Shown here: in pieces, positions 1 to 5,320 of the stretch
How positions within the stretch are numbered: position 1 is the stretch's first letter
How the letters are laid out: each line of letters opens with the position of its first letter
Origin: Syntrophaceae bacterium
GTDB lineage: Bacteria; Desulfobacterota; Desulfomonilia; Desulfomonilales; Desulfomonilaceae
DNA length: 5,320 nt
Assembly (NCBI GenBank): GCA_014874425.1
Contig: JACWAG010000160.1
Coordinates: forward strand, 1-5,320
Direction: 5' to 3'
Notes under the pieces: generated by a model
What the model saw: the letters and a program-made list of their open reading frames with translations, nothing else
Databases searched by the model: none
What the model was told of the DNA's origin: nothing
Made by a program: the position numbers and the translations under genes

Positions 1-183
1 CCATTTTTTAGCACGAAAGAAGTTGGAAAAGGTACAGGGTTGGGGCTTTCCACGGTTTATGGCGTCATTAAAAATTACAGAGGCCAAATGCAATGCCATA
101 GTGAGCCGGGCCAAGGGACCACATTCAATATTTATCTCCCAGCAATACAAAACGAGAAACCTTCAGAAACGAAACACGCCTAG
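1..183 (+). CDS. sensor histidine kinase, C-terminal end (5' truncated by window edge)
   Basis: Frame 1 is open from the window edge to a TAG at 181-183 and gives the last 60 residues of a histidine kinase HATPase_c domain. It begins inside the F box (PFFSTK), continues with the G2 box GKGTGLGLS, then VYGVIK, and ends with the typical last strands (PGQGTTFNIYLPA). A 12-residue polar tail follows, so this kinase has no receiver domain fused at its C-terminus. About two thirds of the aligned 48 residues match the equivalent part of the hybrid kinase encoded at 1319-3817, so the two are paralogues. Sensor and phosphoacceptor domains lie outside the window, and the signal is unknown. In the family this domain binds ATP and phosphorylates a conserved histidine. 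The gene converges on the minus-strand hydrolase, with 31 bp between the two stop codons and no clear terminator there. Confidence 0.92.
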   Translation, partial: PFFSTKEVGKGTGLGLSTVYGVIKNYRGQMQCHSEPGQGTTFNIYLPAIQNEKPSETKHA

Positions 184-214
184 ACTCTGGTTTACCTCAG
201 ATGGCGCCTATTGA

Positions 215-1105
215 TCAGATGGTCCGGAACAGTTCCCCGTCGGATTGAGCCATGCCGAGTTCAATGATTTCTTCTAAATGCAGATCGATCATCCTTGCTT
301 CAAATAAAGGTAATATTTCCCGAGCATATGGATGATAGCCATATATCGGTTTGGTTCCTATTATGTCTGCCCTTGATGCGCCGTCCTTAATGATTTCCCT
401 GATGATCTGGGCCCTCTGGTCGATGACACTTTCGTACTCGTCCAAGCGTTCTCCTATGGAGTCGAATAAAGGGGCGCTATGACTGGAAGCTATTACTCTG
501 GGCCTAAGATCGCGAACTCTTTGAATTGCCGACCTGAAGCCTTTCAGACTTGATTCCAGGTTTCCATACCACGGACCGAAAGGGGTGAGATCTATGTCAA
601 AGGTCAGGAGTATCCCGTTCTCCAATTCCAGAAAGCAAAAATGATCTTTAGTGTGTCCGGGAGTATGAATGGCCTGTAATGTAGTGTGTCCAAAATCAAA
701 AACATGTCCGTCGTCAAAGAAATGAGTCGGCCCCCTGTCCTGAAAACCCATGGTTTCTCTTATCCAATGCCGCCACATTTCGGCCTGTGACCAATTAGGG
801 AAGAAGCGTCTTGACAAAAGCTCGAGTCGCCCATGGCTTTCAGCGCCCATTTCAGGCGCATATAGAGGATTATCAGGAAACAGCCAGTTACCCGCTGAGT
901 GGTCAGGGTGACCATGAGAGTTAATTATGATATCTATACTGAAAGTTTCTTTTATTTCCGCAAGCAAATCAATACCGCAGCCTGTGTCAATTAAAGCCGA
1001 AATTTCGTCCCGAACCAGAAATGAGTGGGACATGGGGAAATGCCCATGCCGTCTTCCTAAAATAACGAAAAGGTTGTCTGTCAATTTAAAAGTTTCGAAC
1101 GACAT
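215..1105 (-). CDS. metallo-beta-lactamase-fold hydrolase with C-terminal winged-helix-like tail
   Basis: This 296-residue cytoplasmic protein (no signal peptide or membrane segment seen) has the MBL-fold metal site complete. Motif HGHPDH gives H64, H66, D68 and H69, TPGH gives H151, D170 in TFDIDL is the likely bridging aspartate, and H209 in SSHSAP is the last ligand. A dinuclear zinc or iron hydrolase is therefore expected. Residues 215-296 look helical and end in HLEEIIELG, resembling the winged-helix tail of LACTB2-type hydrolases; this is a recollection of the family, not a search result. The substrate cannot be read from the sequence: thioester, lactone or phosphoester are all possible. 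Nothing suggests resistance to beta-lactam drugs. The ATG at 1105 is chosen because GAGGAG lies 7 nt upstream (complement of 1113-1118) and the N-terminus fits the fold. The gene is transcribed alone here, divergently from the hybrid kinase. Confidence 0.93.
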   Translation of the reverse strand: MSFETFKLTDNLFVILGRRHGHFPMSHSFLVRDEISALIDTGCGIDLLAEIKETFSIDIIINSHGHPDHSAGNWLFPDNPLYAPEMGAESHGRLELLSRRFFPNWSQAEMWRHWIRETMGFQDRGPTHFFDDGHVFDFGHTTLQAIHTPGHTKDHFCFLELENGILLTFDIDLTPFGPWYGNLESSLKGFRSAIQRVRDLRPRVIASSHSAPLFDSIGERLDEYESVIDQRAQIIREIIKDGASRADIIGTKPIYGYHPYAREILPLFEARMIDLHLEEIIELGMAQSDGELFRTI

Positions 1106-1160
1106 TCATTTTCTCCTCAAAAATTACGCCGCCATGCTCGTCCTTAATCTATTACATAAC

Positions 1161-1189
1161 ATTATAGATTGCCAACGATCTGGTTTATA
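1161..1189 (-). promoter_or_regulatory. candidate sigma-70 promoter for the MBL-fold hydrolase
   Basis: On the minus strand a perfect TATAAT (complement of 1161-1166) lies 55 nt upstream of the hydrolase ATG. Seventeen bases further upstream is TATAAA (complement of 1184-1189), which matches only three of six positions of the -35 consensus. The -10 box and the spacing are good and the -35 box is poor, so a weak or activator-assisted promoter is likely. No experimental start site is known. Confidence 0.4.
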
Positions 1190-1209
1190 GGCTAGAATGC
1201 TAATTTGAA

Positions 1210-1235
1210 CGGCCCCTGCGTAGCATTAAACTACG
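1210..1235 (+). promoter_or_regulatory. candidate promoter/operator region of the hybrid kinase (sigma-54-like or sigma-70-like)
   Basis: Two readings overlap here and I cannot choose between them. Positions 1210-1225 read CGGCCC-N5-TAGCA, which keeps the GG-N10-GC core of a sigma-54 -24/-12 element and 8 of 11 consensus positions. Alternatively, TTGAAC (1205-1210) and TAAACT (1227-1232) form a weak sigma-70 pair with 16-bp spacing. A small inverted repeat, CGTAG (1219-1223) and CTACG (1231-1235), overlaps both and could be an operator half-site pair or chance. The kinase GTG is about 85 nt downstream. Confidence 0.25.
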
Positions 1236-1291
1236 TCTAAGTAATTACGCCCATCTACCGTCCTGTCGTCGCTTAGTAACGTTGTCTCGTC

Positions 1292-1324
1292 AGGCTTTAC
1301 AGCCTCGGAGGGCTTCACGTGAAG
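1292..1324 (+). other. inverted repeats flanking the kinase ribosome binding site
   Basis: The Shine-Dalgarno GGAGGG (1307-1312), 6 nt from the GTG start, sits between two inverted repeats. AGGCT-TTAC-AGCCT (1292-1305) lies just upstream. CTTCACGTGAAG (1313-1324) is a perfect 12-bp palindrome centred on the boundary before the start codon. The first could form a small RNA hairpin; the second cannot fold tightly as one hairpin without opening its centre, but it could pair with other parts of the leader or act as a DNA site. Both are short enough to arise by chance. Confidence 0.25.
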
Positions 1325-3817
1325 ACGGAATTCAGGATAATAATACTCTCGACTATTTTCTTTGTGTTTGTGTGCGTGGGTGACGCAGTTTGGGAACATA
1401 TCTGGCTCCCGGATATGTCGATATGGGATGCGCTAATATTCAAGGTTACTGCATACGAGTTCTATCGCCGGCTTTTTGTTACTGCGGCTTTCCTGGTATT
1501 CGGGTTGATCACCGCCAACCTTGTCAGACGCTACAAACTTGCGGAAGAAGACGCCACCAACGCCAGGAATGAATGGGAACGCACCTTTAACGCCATACCG
1601 GACCTCATCGCCATAATCGATAAAGATCACAAGATTGTTCGAATAAACAAGGCGATGGCGGATCGCCTGGGAATACGTCCCAATGACACCGTTGGCCGTA
1701 TGTGTTATGAACTTGTTCATGGCTCAAATTCGGTGCATCCTTTTTGTCCGCACGAGCAAATGATCATTGACGGAAAACAGCATGATGTCGAATTGTACGA
1801 ACCGCATCTCGGAGGAACTTTTGCGGTAAGTGTTCCCCCAATTTACGATGAAAATGGCCTAATGACAGGTTCTTTCCATATCTTAAGAGACATCACGGAA
1901 CGCAAGAAGATGGAAGAAAAGTTGCAGGAGAGTGAAAAACTTTACCGTACACTTTTCGAGAGCGCAGGAGATTCAATATATTTGGTCGAAAGTGAAGGAG
2001 ACCGGTTGGGTAAAATCCTGTCCGCTAATCACGCTGCCGCCAACATGCACGGTTATACCATAGAAGAACTTCTCACTATGAACATCAAGGACCTTGATAC
2101 CGAAGAGTCCGCAAAAGAAATGCCGGAAAGAATAGCCAGGGTATTGCGCGGGGAGACGGTCAGGGATGAAGTCATGCATCGCAGAAAAGACGGGACAGTA
2201 TTCCCACTTGAAATAAACGCAAGGTTGCTACGATTAGGTGACCATTCATACACGTTGGCGATCGACAGGGACATTACCGAAAGAAAGGCGAGTGAAGCGG
2301 CGCTTAAAGCCTCGGAAGAACGGATGCGCACACTCATTGAGGTTTCTCCCATCGGTACCACCATTGTCCGTCAAGGTGTCTACATTTACGCAAATCCGGC
2401 CTTTGTAAGAATGTTTGGCTACGACGACGAAAATGAAATAGTCGGAGTTTCTCTAGAATCCCTGGTTGTGCCCGAGGAAAGGGGTTTTATCAGAAAATTG
2501 GCGATGGACAGGGCTGCAGGTCTTAACGCTCCACCACAATATGAAGTAACCGGCCTCAAAAAGGATGGAAAGCATTTAAACCTTTCAGTTTGGGTCACAT
2601 TGATCGACTATGAGGGGGCTCCTGCAACTCTCGGTTTTGTGGTTGACGTGACAAAAGAAAAGAGCCTGAGGTCGCAGCTTATCCAGGCCCAAAAAATGGA
2701 ATCTCTCGGCGCTTTAGCTGGTGGTGTCGCTCATGATTTTAATAACCTGCTTCAAGTTGTGCTTGGCTACTCCGAGTTAATGATTTCCAGCAGGAAACTC
2801 GATGAACGGACCGTGGCGGACCTGAGCAAAATCAATCACGCCGCAAAGGATGGAGCTGAGCTTGCCAAGAGATTGCTTGCATTTAGCCGAAAAGGAGAAA
2901 TCAATAGGATACCCGTCAATTTAAACGAGCAGGTGGAAAAACTCAAGGGGATGCTGGAGCGAACCATCCCGAAAATGATCGAAATACGTCTGGGCCTAAA
3001 TGCTGATCCAGCTATGGTAACCGCTGATCCAACACAAATTGATCAGGTCCTTCTAAATTTGGCGGTCAACGCGAGGGACGCGATGCCCAACGGGGGCAAA
3101 CTTAATATTGAAACCACGAACGTGGCCCTGGACGAAGAAGAGTGTCGGCTTCACGTCGGCTCAAAAGCTAGAGATTGTGTGTTGTTGACTGTTTCCGATA
3201 CTGGTGTCGGGATGGACCCCCAGACTTTGGAACAGATCTTTGAGCCATTTTTCACCACCAAGAGTGAAGGCAAAGGCACAGGCTTGGGTCTTTCGATAGT
3301 CTATGGAGTCGTAAGGCGTCATGAAGGCTTTATTACGTGCGATAGCGGACCTGGCAAAGGAACAACCTTCAGGATTTATTTGCCGGCCCTTTCAGAAAAT
3401 GCGGTTCAAAACGTCGATGTTGGTCCTGACGTTACACCCAAAGGTGGGAATGAAACCATCCTGCTGGTGGATGACGAAGAATTCGTAAGAGACCTGGCTG
3501 TGAGGTTTCTAACTTCTGCGGGATACAACGTGATTACCGCTTCCAATGGCCGGGAAGCGATTGAAATCTTTGAGCGCGATAAAGACAGGATATCCCTGAT
3601 CATCCTTGATTTGATCATGCCTGAAATTGGGGGATTGCAGTGCCTCGAAGAGATTAAAAAGATAGATCCTAAGGCGAGGGTCCTCATAGCAAGCGGTCTT
3701 TCGGTTGATGAAAGCGACAGAAAGATAATAGAATCTTCAGCCAGGGGATTCGTGTCTAAACCGTATCAAGTTAAACAGGCTCTAGACGCTGTCCGTATGA
3801 TCATTGATAAAGATTGA
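1319..3817 (+). CDS. membrane-anchored hybrid sensor histidine kinase (2 TM, 3 PAS, HisKA, HATPase, receiver)
   Basis: The 832-residue protein has two hydrophobic helices (about 6-24 and 51-69) enclosing a short loop of about 26 residues predicted to be extracytoplasmic. Three PAS domains follow (about 83-193, 207-323, 331-445), the first two ending in the S-box signature DITERK and a coiled-coil linker. The kinase core has H472 in AHDFNN (phosphoacceptor), N584 (N box), DTGVG at 627-631 (G1), FEPFFTTK at 641-648 (F box) and GKGTGLGL at 651-658 (G2). The C-terminal receiver (about 712-830) has D718/D719, phosphoacceptor D764, S792 and K814, so all catalytic residues are present. PAS1 carries a Cys/His cluster (C129, H134, C143, H145). 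Because the periplasmic loop is tiny, sensing is probably through the PAS domains in the cytoplasm. The GTG start is supported by GGAGGG 6 nt upstream. No HPt protein or partner regulator lies in the window, so the output is unknown. Confidence 0.97.
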   Translation: MKTEFRIIILSTIFFVFVCVGDAVWEHIWLPDMSIWDALIFKVTAYEFYRRLFVTAAFLVFGLITANLVRRYKLAEEDATNARNEWERTFNAIPDLIAIIDKDHKIVRINKAMADRLGIRPNDTVGRMCYELVHGSNSVHPFCPHEQMIIDGKQHDVELYEPHLGGTFAVSVPPIYDENGLMTGSFHILRDITERKKMEEKLQESEKLYRTLFESAGDSIYLVESEGDRLGKILSANHAAANMHGYTIEELLTMNIKDLDTEESAKEMPERIARVLRGETVRDEVMHRRKDGTVFPLEINARLLRLGDHSYTLAIDRDITERKASEAALKASEERMRTLIEVSPIGTTIVRQGVYIYANPAFVRMFGYDDENEIVGVSLESLVVPEERGFIRKLAMDRAAGLNAPPQYEVTGLKKDGKHLNLSVWVTLIDYEGAPATLGFVVDVTKEKSLRSQLIQAQKMESLGALAGGVAHDFNNLLQVVLGYSELMISSRKLDERTVADLSKINHAAKDGAELAKRLLAFSRKGEINRIPVNLNEQVEKLKGMLERTIPKMIEIRLGLNADPAMVTADPTQIDQVLLNLAVNARDAMPNGGKLNIETTNVALDEEECRLHVGSKARDCVLLTVSDTGVGMDPQTLEQIFEPFFTTKSEGKGTGLGLSIVYGVVRRHEGFITCDSGPGKGTTFRIYLPALSENAVQNVDVGPDVTPKGGNETILLVDDEEFVRDLAVRFLTSAGYNVITASNGREAIEIFERDKDRISLIILDLIMPEIGGLQCLEEIKKIDPKARVLIASGLSVDESDRKIIESSARGFVSKPYQVKQALDAVRMIIDKD

Positions 3818-3824
3818 TCATGCC

Positions 3825-3846
3825 GGGAAGTTGAGTCACTTTTCCC
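3825..3846 (+). terminator. weak hairpin after the hybrid kinase
   Basis: Eight bases after the kinase stop codon, GGGAAGT (3825-3831) can pair with ACTTTTCCC (3838-3846) around a 6-nt loop, with a two-base bulge on the 3' arm. No run of T follows, so it is a poor intrinsic terminator. It could instead stabilise the 3' end of the mRNA, or be chance. Confidence 0.22.
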
Positions 3847-3898
3847 AGATGGAAATTTGCAAACATATACGACGCCGATCATTAACTTTCTTTCGGTT

Positions 3899-3919
3899 GT
3901 CTTGACTTAAGTCAAAGAC
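3899..3919 (+). promoter_or_regulatory. CRP/FNR-type operator upstream of the CBS-HPP operon
   Basis: Positions 3902-3915 read TTGACTTAAGTCAA, a perfect 14-bp palindrome of the form TTGAC-N4-GTCAA. The symmetry extends outward to GTC (3899-3901) and GAC (3917-3919) if one extra A at 3916 is allowed. The FNR consensus is TTGAT-N4-ATCAA; the TTGAC/GTCAA variant is, as I recall, the type proposed for HcpR-like regulators of sulfate reducers and for some NO-responsive FNR relatives. If the site acts as a class II activator site centred at -41.5, transcription would start near 3950, and CAAAAT (3938-3943) would be the -10 box with 4 of 6 matches. That leaves a leader of about 25 nt containing only the ribosome binding site. 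Site identity is visible; the regulator is inferred. Confidence 0.5.
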
Positions 3920-3962
3920 TTCTCCGCTAAAACATACCAAAATAACAATCAAGGCACAGATG

Positions 3963-3968
3963 AAGGAG
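3963..3968 (+). promoter_or_regulatory. ribosome binding site that sets the CBS gene start
   Basis: AAGGAG lies 6 nt before the ATG at 3975. An in-frame ATG at 3960 would place this strong Shine-Dalgarno inside the coding region and has only a weak AAGG in front of it. The downstream ATG is therefore the better start and shortens the protein from 208 to 203 residues. Confidence 0.7.
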
Positions 3969-3974
3969 CTAAAA

Positions 3975-4586
3975 ATGGCGGACACATCATTTAAGGCGTG
4001 CGCTCCGGTCCAGATCTCAGATGCCGATATCTTCACCGCAATGCGCGAGATCTCCGGATATCTTGACATAACGCCATCCGATTTTAAGGAACTCTATCTC
4101 AAGGCGTACGATCACGCTCTTTCGAGATTAACCAGAGTCGTCAAGGTTAGGGAAGTTATGACTTCCAACGTCATTACAGCGAAACAGGAATTTCCACTCG
4201 AAAAAGTGGCGGAAATCATGGCCGTAAATCACATATCAGGATTGCCGGTTATAGACGACCGAGGAAAGCCATTAGGAGTCATATCCGAAAGAGATTTCCT
4301 CGAGGTAATGGTGGGTCGAAAATCCGCAAACCTTATGGAAATTATCGTGCAGTGTCTCAAAGGCAAAAACTGCCTGATGGCGCCTGTTCGCATAAAGTTG
4401 GCCAAAGACATCATGACCTCGCCGGCGATAATTGTGGGAGGAGATGACTCTGTCGATGACGTTTCTAAACTGTTTGCATCCAAAGGTATCAATCGCACGC
4501 CAGTGGTTGACAGTGAACAACGGATAATAGGTATCGTTACAAGAGGAGACCTCATGAAGGCGCCTGTAGCCGGAGGCAAGCCATGA
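3975..4586 (+). CDS. two-CBS-domain protein, probable regulatory partner of the HPP membrane protein
   Basis: This 203-residue soluble protein has an N-terminal segment (about 14-55) with a conserved look (ISGYLDITPSDFKELYLKAY), followed by a Bateman module of two CBS domains at about 57-112 and 143-197. Each CBS repeat shows the expected pattern: VMTSNVITA...GLPVIDD...GVISERDF for the first, and IMTSPAIIV...RTPVVDS...GIVTRGDL for the second. CBS pairs of this kind usually bind adenine nucleotides and gate an attached or neighbouring protein. No catalytic domain is present. The stop overlaps the start of the HPP gene (ATGA), so the two are translationally coupled and probably form one complex; fused HPP-CBS proteins exist in other bacteria. 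I infer nucleotide-dependent control of HPP transport. The start is set by AAGGAG at 3963-3968. Upstream lies an FNR-type palindrome. Confidence 0.93.
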   Translation: MADTSFKACAPVQISDADIFTAMREISGYLDITPSDFKELYLKAYDHALSRLTRVVKVREVMTSNVITAKQEFPLEKVAEIMAVNHISGLPVIDDRGKPLGVISERDFLEVMVGRKSANLMEIIVQCLKGKNCLMAPVRIKLAKDIMTSPAIIVGGDDSVDDVSKLFASKGINRTPVVDSEQRIIGIVTRGDLMKAPVAGGKP

Positions 4587-5119
4587 ACTATTTCCAAAAG
4601 ATGAAAGGGGTGAGTCAAAGTCCGCCACACGTTTCAAGACTGGAAGTGCTTTTATCCTGGCTGGGGTCTTTCCTGGGAATAGCCGCTATAGGAGCCATGA
4701 ACTATGTATACATGGGCAGCCAGGAGAACGCTCTCATGATCGCGTCATTCGCCGCTTCAGCCGTGCTCCTTTTTGGGGCGCCCAAAAGCCCGTTGGCCCA
4801 ACCCAGAAATCTGGTTGGCGGCCATCTTTTGGCGGCTTTCATAGGTGTGGCTTTTTGCAAGATATTTATCACCCAGCCAGCGCTGGCCGCCTCACTTGCG
4901 GTTTCTACAGCCATAGCCGTAATGCATCTCACCAGGACTTTGCACCCGCCGGCCGGAGCAACAGCGTTGAACGCTGTAATTGGTGGTCCGAAGGTACACG
5001 CTCTTGGTTTCATGTATCCGGCTATTCCTGTTGCGATAGGTGTTGCAATAATGCTTCTGGTGGCGTTACTTTTCAATAATGCAGCGAGGAATCGTCGTTA
5101 TCCGGAGTTTTGGCTGTAG
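4583..5119 (+). CDS. HPP-family integral membrane protein (possible nitrite/anion transporter)
   Basis: This 178-residue protein carries the family signature HPPAGATAL at 121-129, with H121-P122-P123, and the conserved SPLAQPRNLVGGH stretch at 69-81. Hydrophobic segments lie at about 23-42, 48-65, 78-97, 100-117 and 144-164, giving four to five inner-membrane helices. It ends in the typical RRYPEFWL. Length and motifs match a complete bacterial HPP protein. Some cyanobacterial and chloroplast members transport nitrite; for most bacterial members the substrate is not known, so nitrite is a hypothesis here. The ATG overlaps the CBS stop codon and has its own GGAGG (4572-4576) 6 nt upstream. Being the second gene of the pair, it is probably transcribed from the same promoter near the FNR-type site and gated by the CBS protein. 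No nitrite reductase or nitrogen gene is in the window to support the substrate. Confidence 0.95.
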   Translation: MNYFQKMKGVSQSPPHVSRLEVLLSWLGSFLGIAAIGAMNYVYMGSQENALMIASFAASAVLLFGAPKSPLAQPRNLVGGHLLAAFIGVAFCKIFITQPALAASLAVSTAIAVMHLTRTLHPPAGATALNAVIGGPKVHALGFMYPAIPVAIGVAIMLLVALLFNNAARNRRYPEFWL

Positions 5120-5182
5120 CCCAGGCAAAGAATGAATGAGGTTAAGTCGTCGTCTCTGTGGTCCGGAACGCGAAATCGACCA

Positions 5183-5197
5183 GCGGCCGTGAGCCGC
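5183..5197 (+). terminator. GC hairpin between the HPP gene and the minus-strand tail
   Basis: GCGGC (5183-5187), a five-base loop CGTGA, and GCCGC (5193-5197) form a small perfect stem. GTCC (5161-5164) and GGAC (5202-5205) could close a larger, loose outer stem. No T-run follows on either strand. It lies 63 bp after the HPP stop and 25 bp beyond the stop of the apparent minus-strand gene, a sensible place for a shared bidirectional terminator, but as an intrinsic terminator it is weak. Nothing else recognisable was seen in 5120-5221. Confidence 0.22.
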
Positions 5198-5221
5198 CGT
5201 GTGGACATTTCTTAACGTGGT

Positions 5222-5320
5222 TTAACCGTTTGACTTGTCATTTTTCTCGACAGCCCCTTCTTCAATCGGGTGGACCTTGTCTCCGTCAGAAACCGTGTTT
5301 CTTACGTTGATAGCGACCAA
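5222..5320 (-). CDS. C-terminal tail of an unidentified protein (truncated by window edge)
   Basis: On the minus strand a frame is open from the right edge (5320) to a TAA at 5222-5224, giving 32 residues beginning LVAINVRNTVSDGDKV and ending in a charged, hydrophilic stretch (EKNDKSNG). The composition fits the disordered end of a real protein. The stretch is short, and a random frame could stay open this long about one time in five. I do not recognise the family. If real, the gene converges on the HPP gene, so it would not belong to the CBS-HPP operon. Confidence 0.42.
   Translation of the reverse strand: MVAINVRNTVSDGDKVHPIEEGAVEKNDKSNG

Noticed and set aside
23..214. A 63-codon plus-strand frame starting with TTG at 23
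   Set aside because: It is an out-of-frame reading of the kinase tail. Frame 1 over the same bases gives clear HATPase motifs to the TAG at 181-183.
226..236. GGAAC-A-GTTCC inverted repeat near the hydrolase stop codon, considered as a terminator for the convergent genes
   Set aside because: It is within the hydrolase coding region, its one-base spacer cannot form a hairpin loop without opening pairs, and no T-run follows.
927..1190. Plus-strand frame of 87 codons opposite the hydrolase 5' end
   Set aside because: It lies mostly antisense to a well-supported gene, has no recognisable domain and no convincing ribosome binding site.
1889..2340. Repeated stretches after PAS1 and PAS2 (GACATCACGGAACGC and GACATTACCGAAAGA with following linkers), considered as DNA repeats
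   Set aside because: They encode the shared S-box DITERK plus coiled-coil linker, and the similarity is at protein level, as in any multi-PAS kinase.
3960..3974. Upstream ATG at 3960 as the start of the CBS gene
   Set aside because: The strong AAGGAG at 3963-3968 would fall inside the coding region, while it is ideally spaced from the ATG at 3975.
4229..5076. Long minus-strand open frames of 121-133 codons under the CBS and HPP genes
   Set aside because: They mirror the codon pattern of well-supported plus-strand genes and show no domain or start signal of their own.
5132..5215. Small plus-strand ORF of 27 codons after the HPP gene
   Set aside because: No good ribosome binding site, biased Arg/Ser composition and overlap with the GC hairpin make a real gene unlikely.

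Overview
The window looks like chromosomal DNA from an anaerobic delta-type proteobacterium (Desulfobacterota, perhaps a Syntrophobacter- or Desulfomonile-like lineage). This rests on three things: a multi-PAS hybrid histidine kinase with a short two-helix N-terminal anchor, a linked CBS / HPP-family membrane protein pair, and moderate GC content. The assignment is an inference from gene style, not a database match. No mobile element, CRISPR array, tRNA or rRNA was seen.

Layout from left to right. Positions 1-183 hold the last 60 codons of a sensor histidine kinase (+ strand), cut by the window edge. Converging on it, 215-1105 (- strand) encodes a complete metallo-beta-lactamase-fold hydrolase with an intact dinuclear metal site and a C-terminal winged-helix-like tail. 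A 213-bp divergent intergenic region holds a good -10 box for the hydrolase and weaker candidate promoter and inverted-repeat elements for the kinase. Positions 1319-3817 (+) encode an 832-residue membrane-anchored hybrid kinase: two TM helices, three PAS domains, HisKA, HATPase and a C-terminal receiver. After a 157-bp gap come two translationally coupled genes: a two-CBS-domain protein (3975-4586) and an HPP-family integral membrane protein (4583-5119). The last 200 bp have a weak hairpin and the apparent C-terminal tail of an unidentified minus-strand gene (5222-5320).

The most interesting element is a perfect 14-bp CRP/FNR-type palindrome (TTGAC-TTAA-GTCAA) in front of the CBS-HPP pair, placed where a class II activator would sit. 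HPP proteins include nitrite transporters, and palindromes of this type are used by FNR-family regulators that respond to oxygen or nitrogen oxides. One working model is therefore a redox- or NO/nitrite-controlled operon for an anion transporter gated by a nucleotide-sensing CBS subunit. The two kinases that bracket the hydrolase are paralogous in their ATPase domains. Neither has a separate response regulator within the window.
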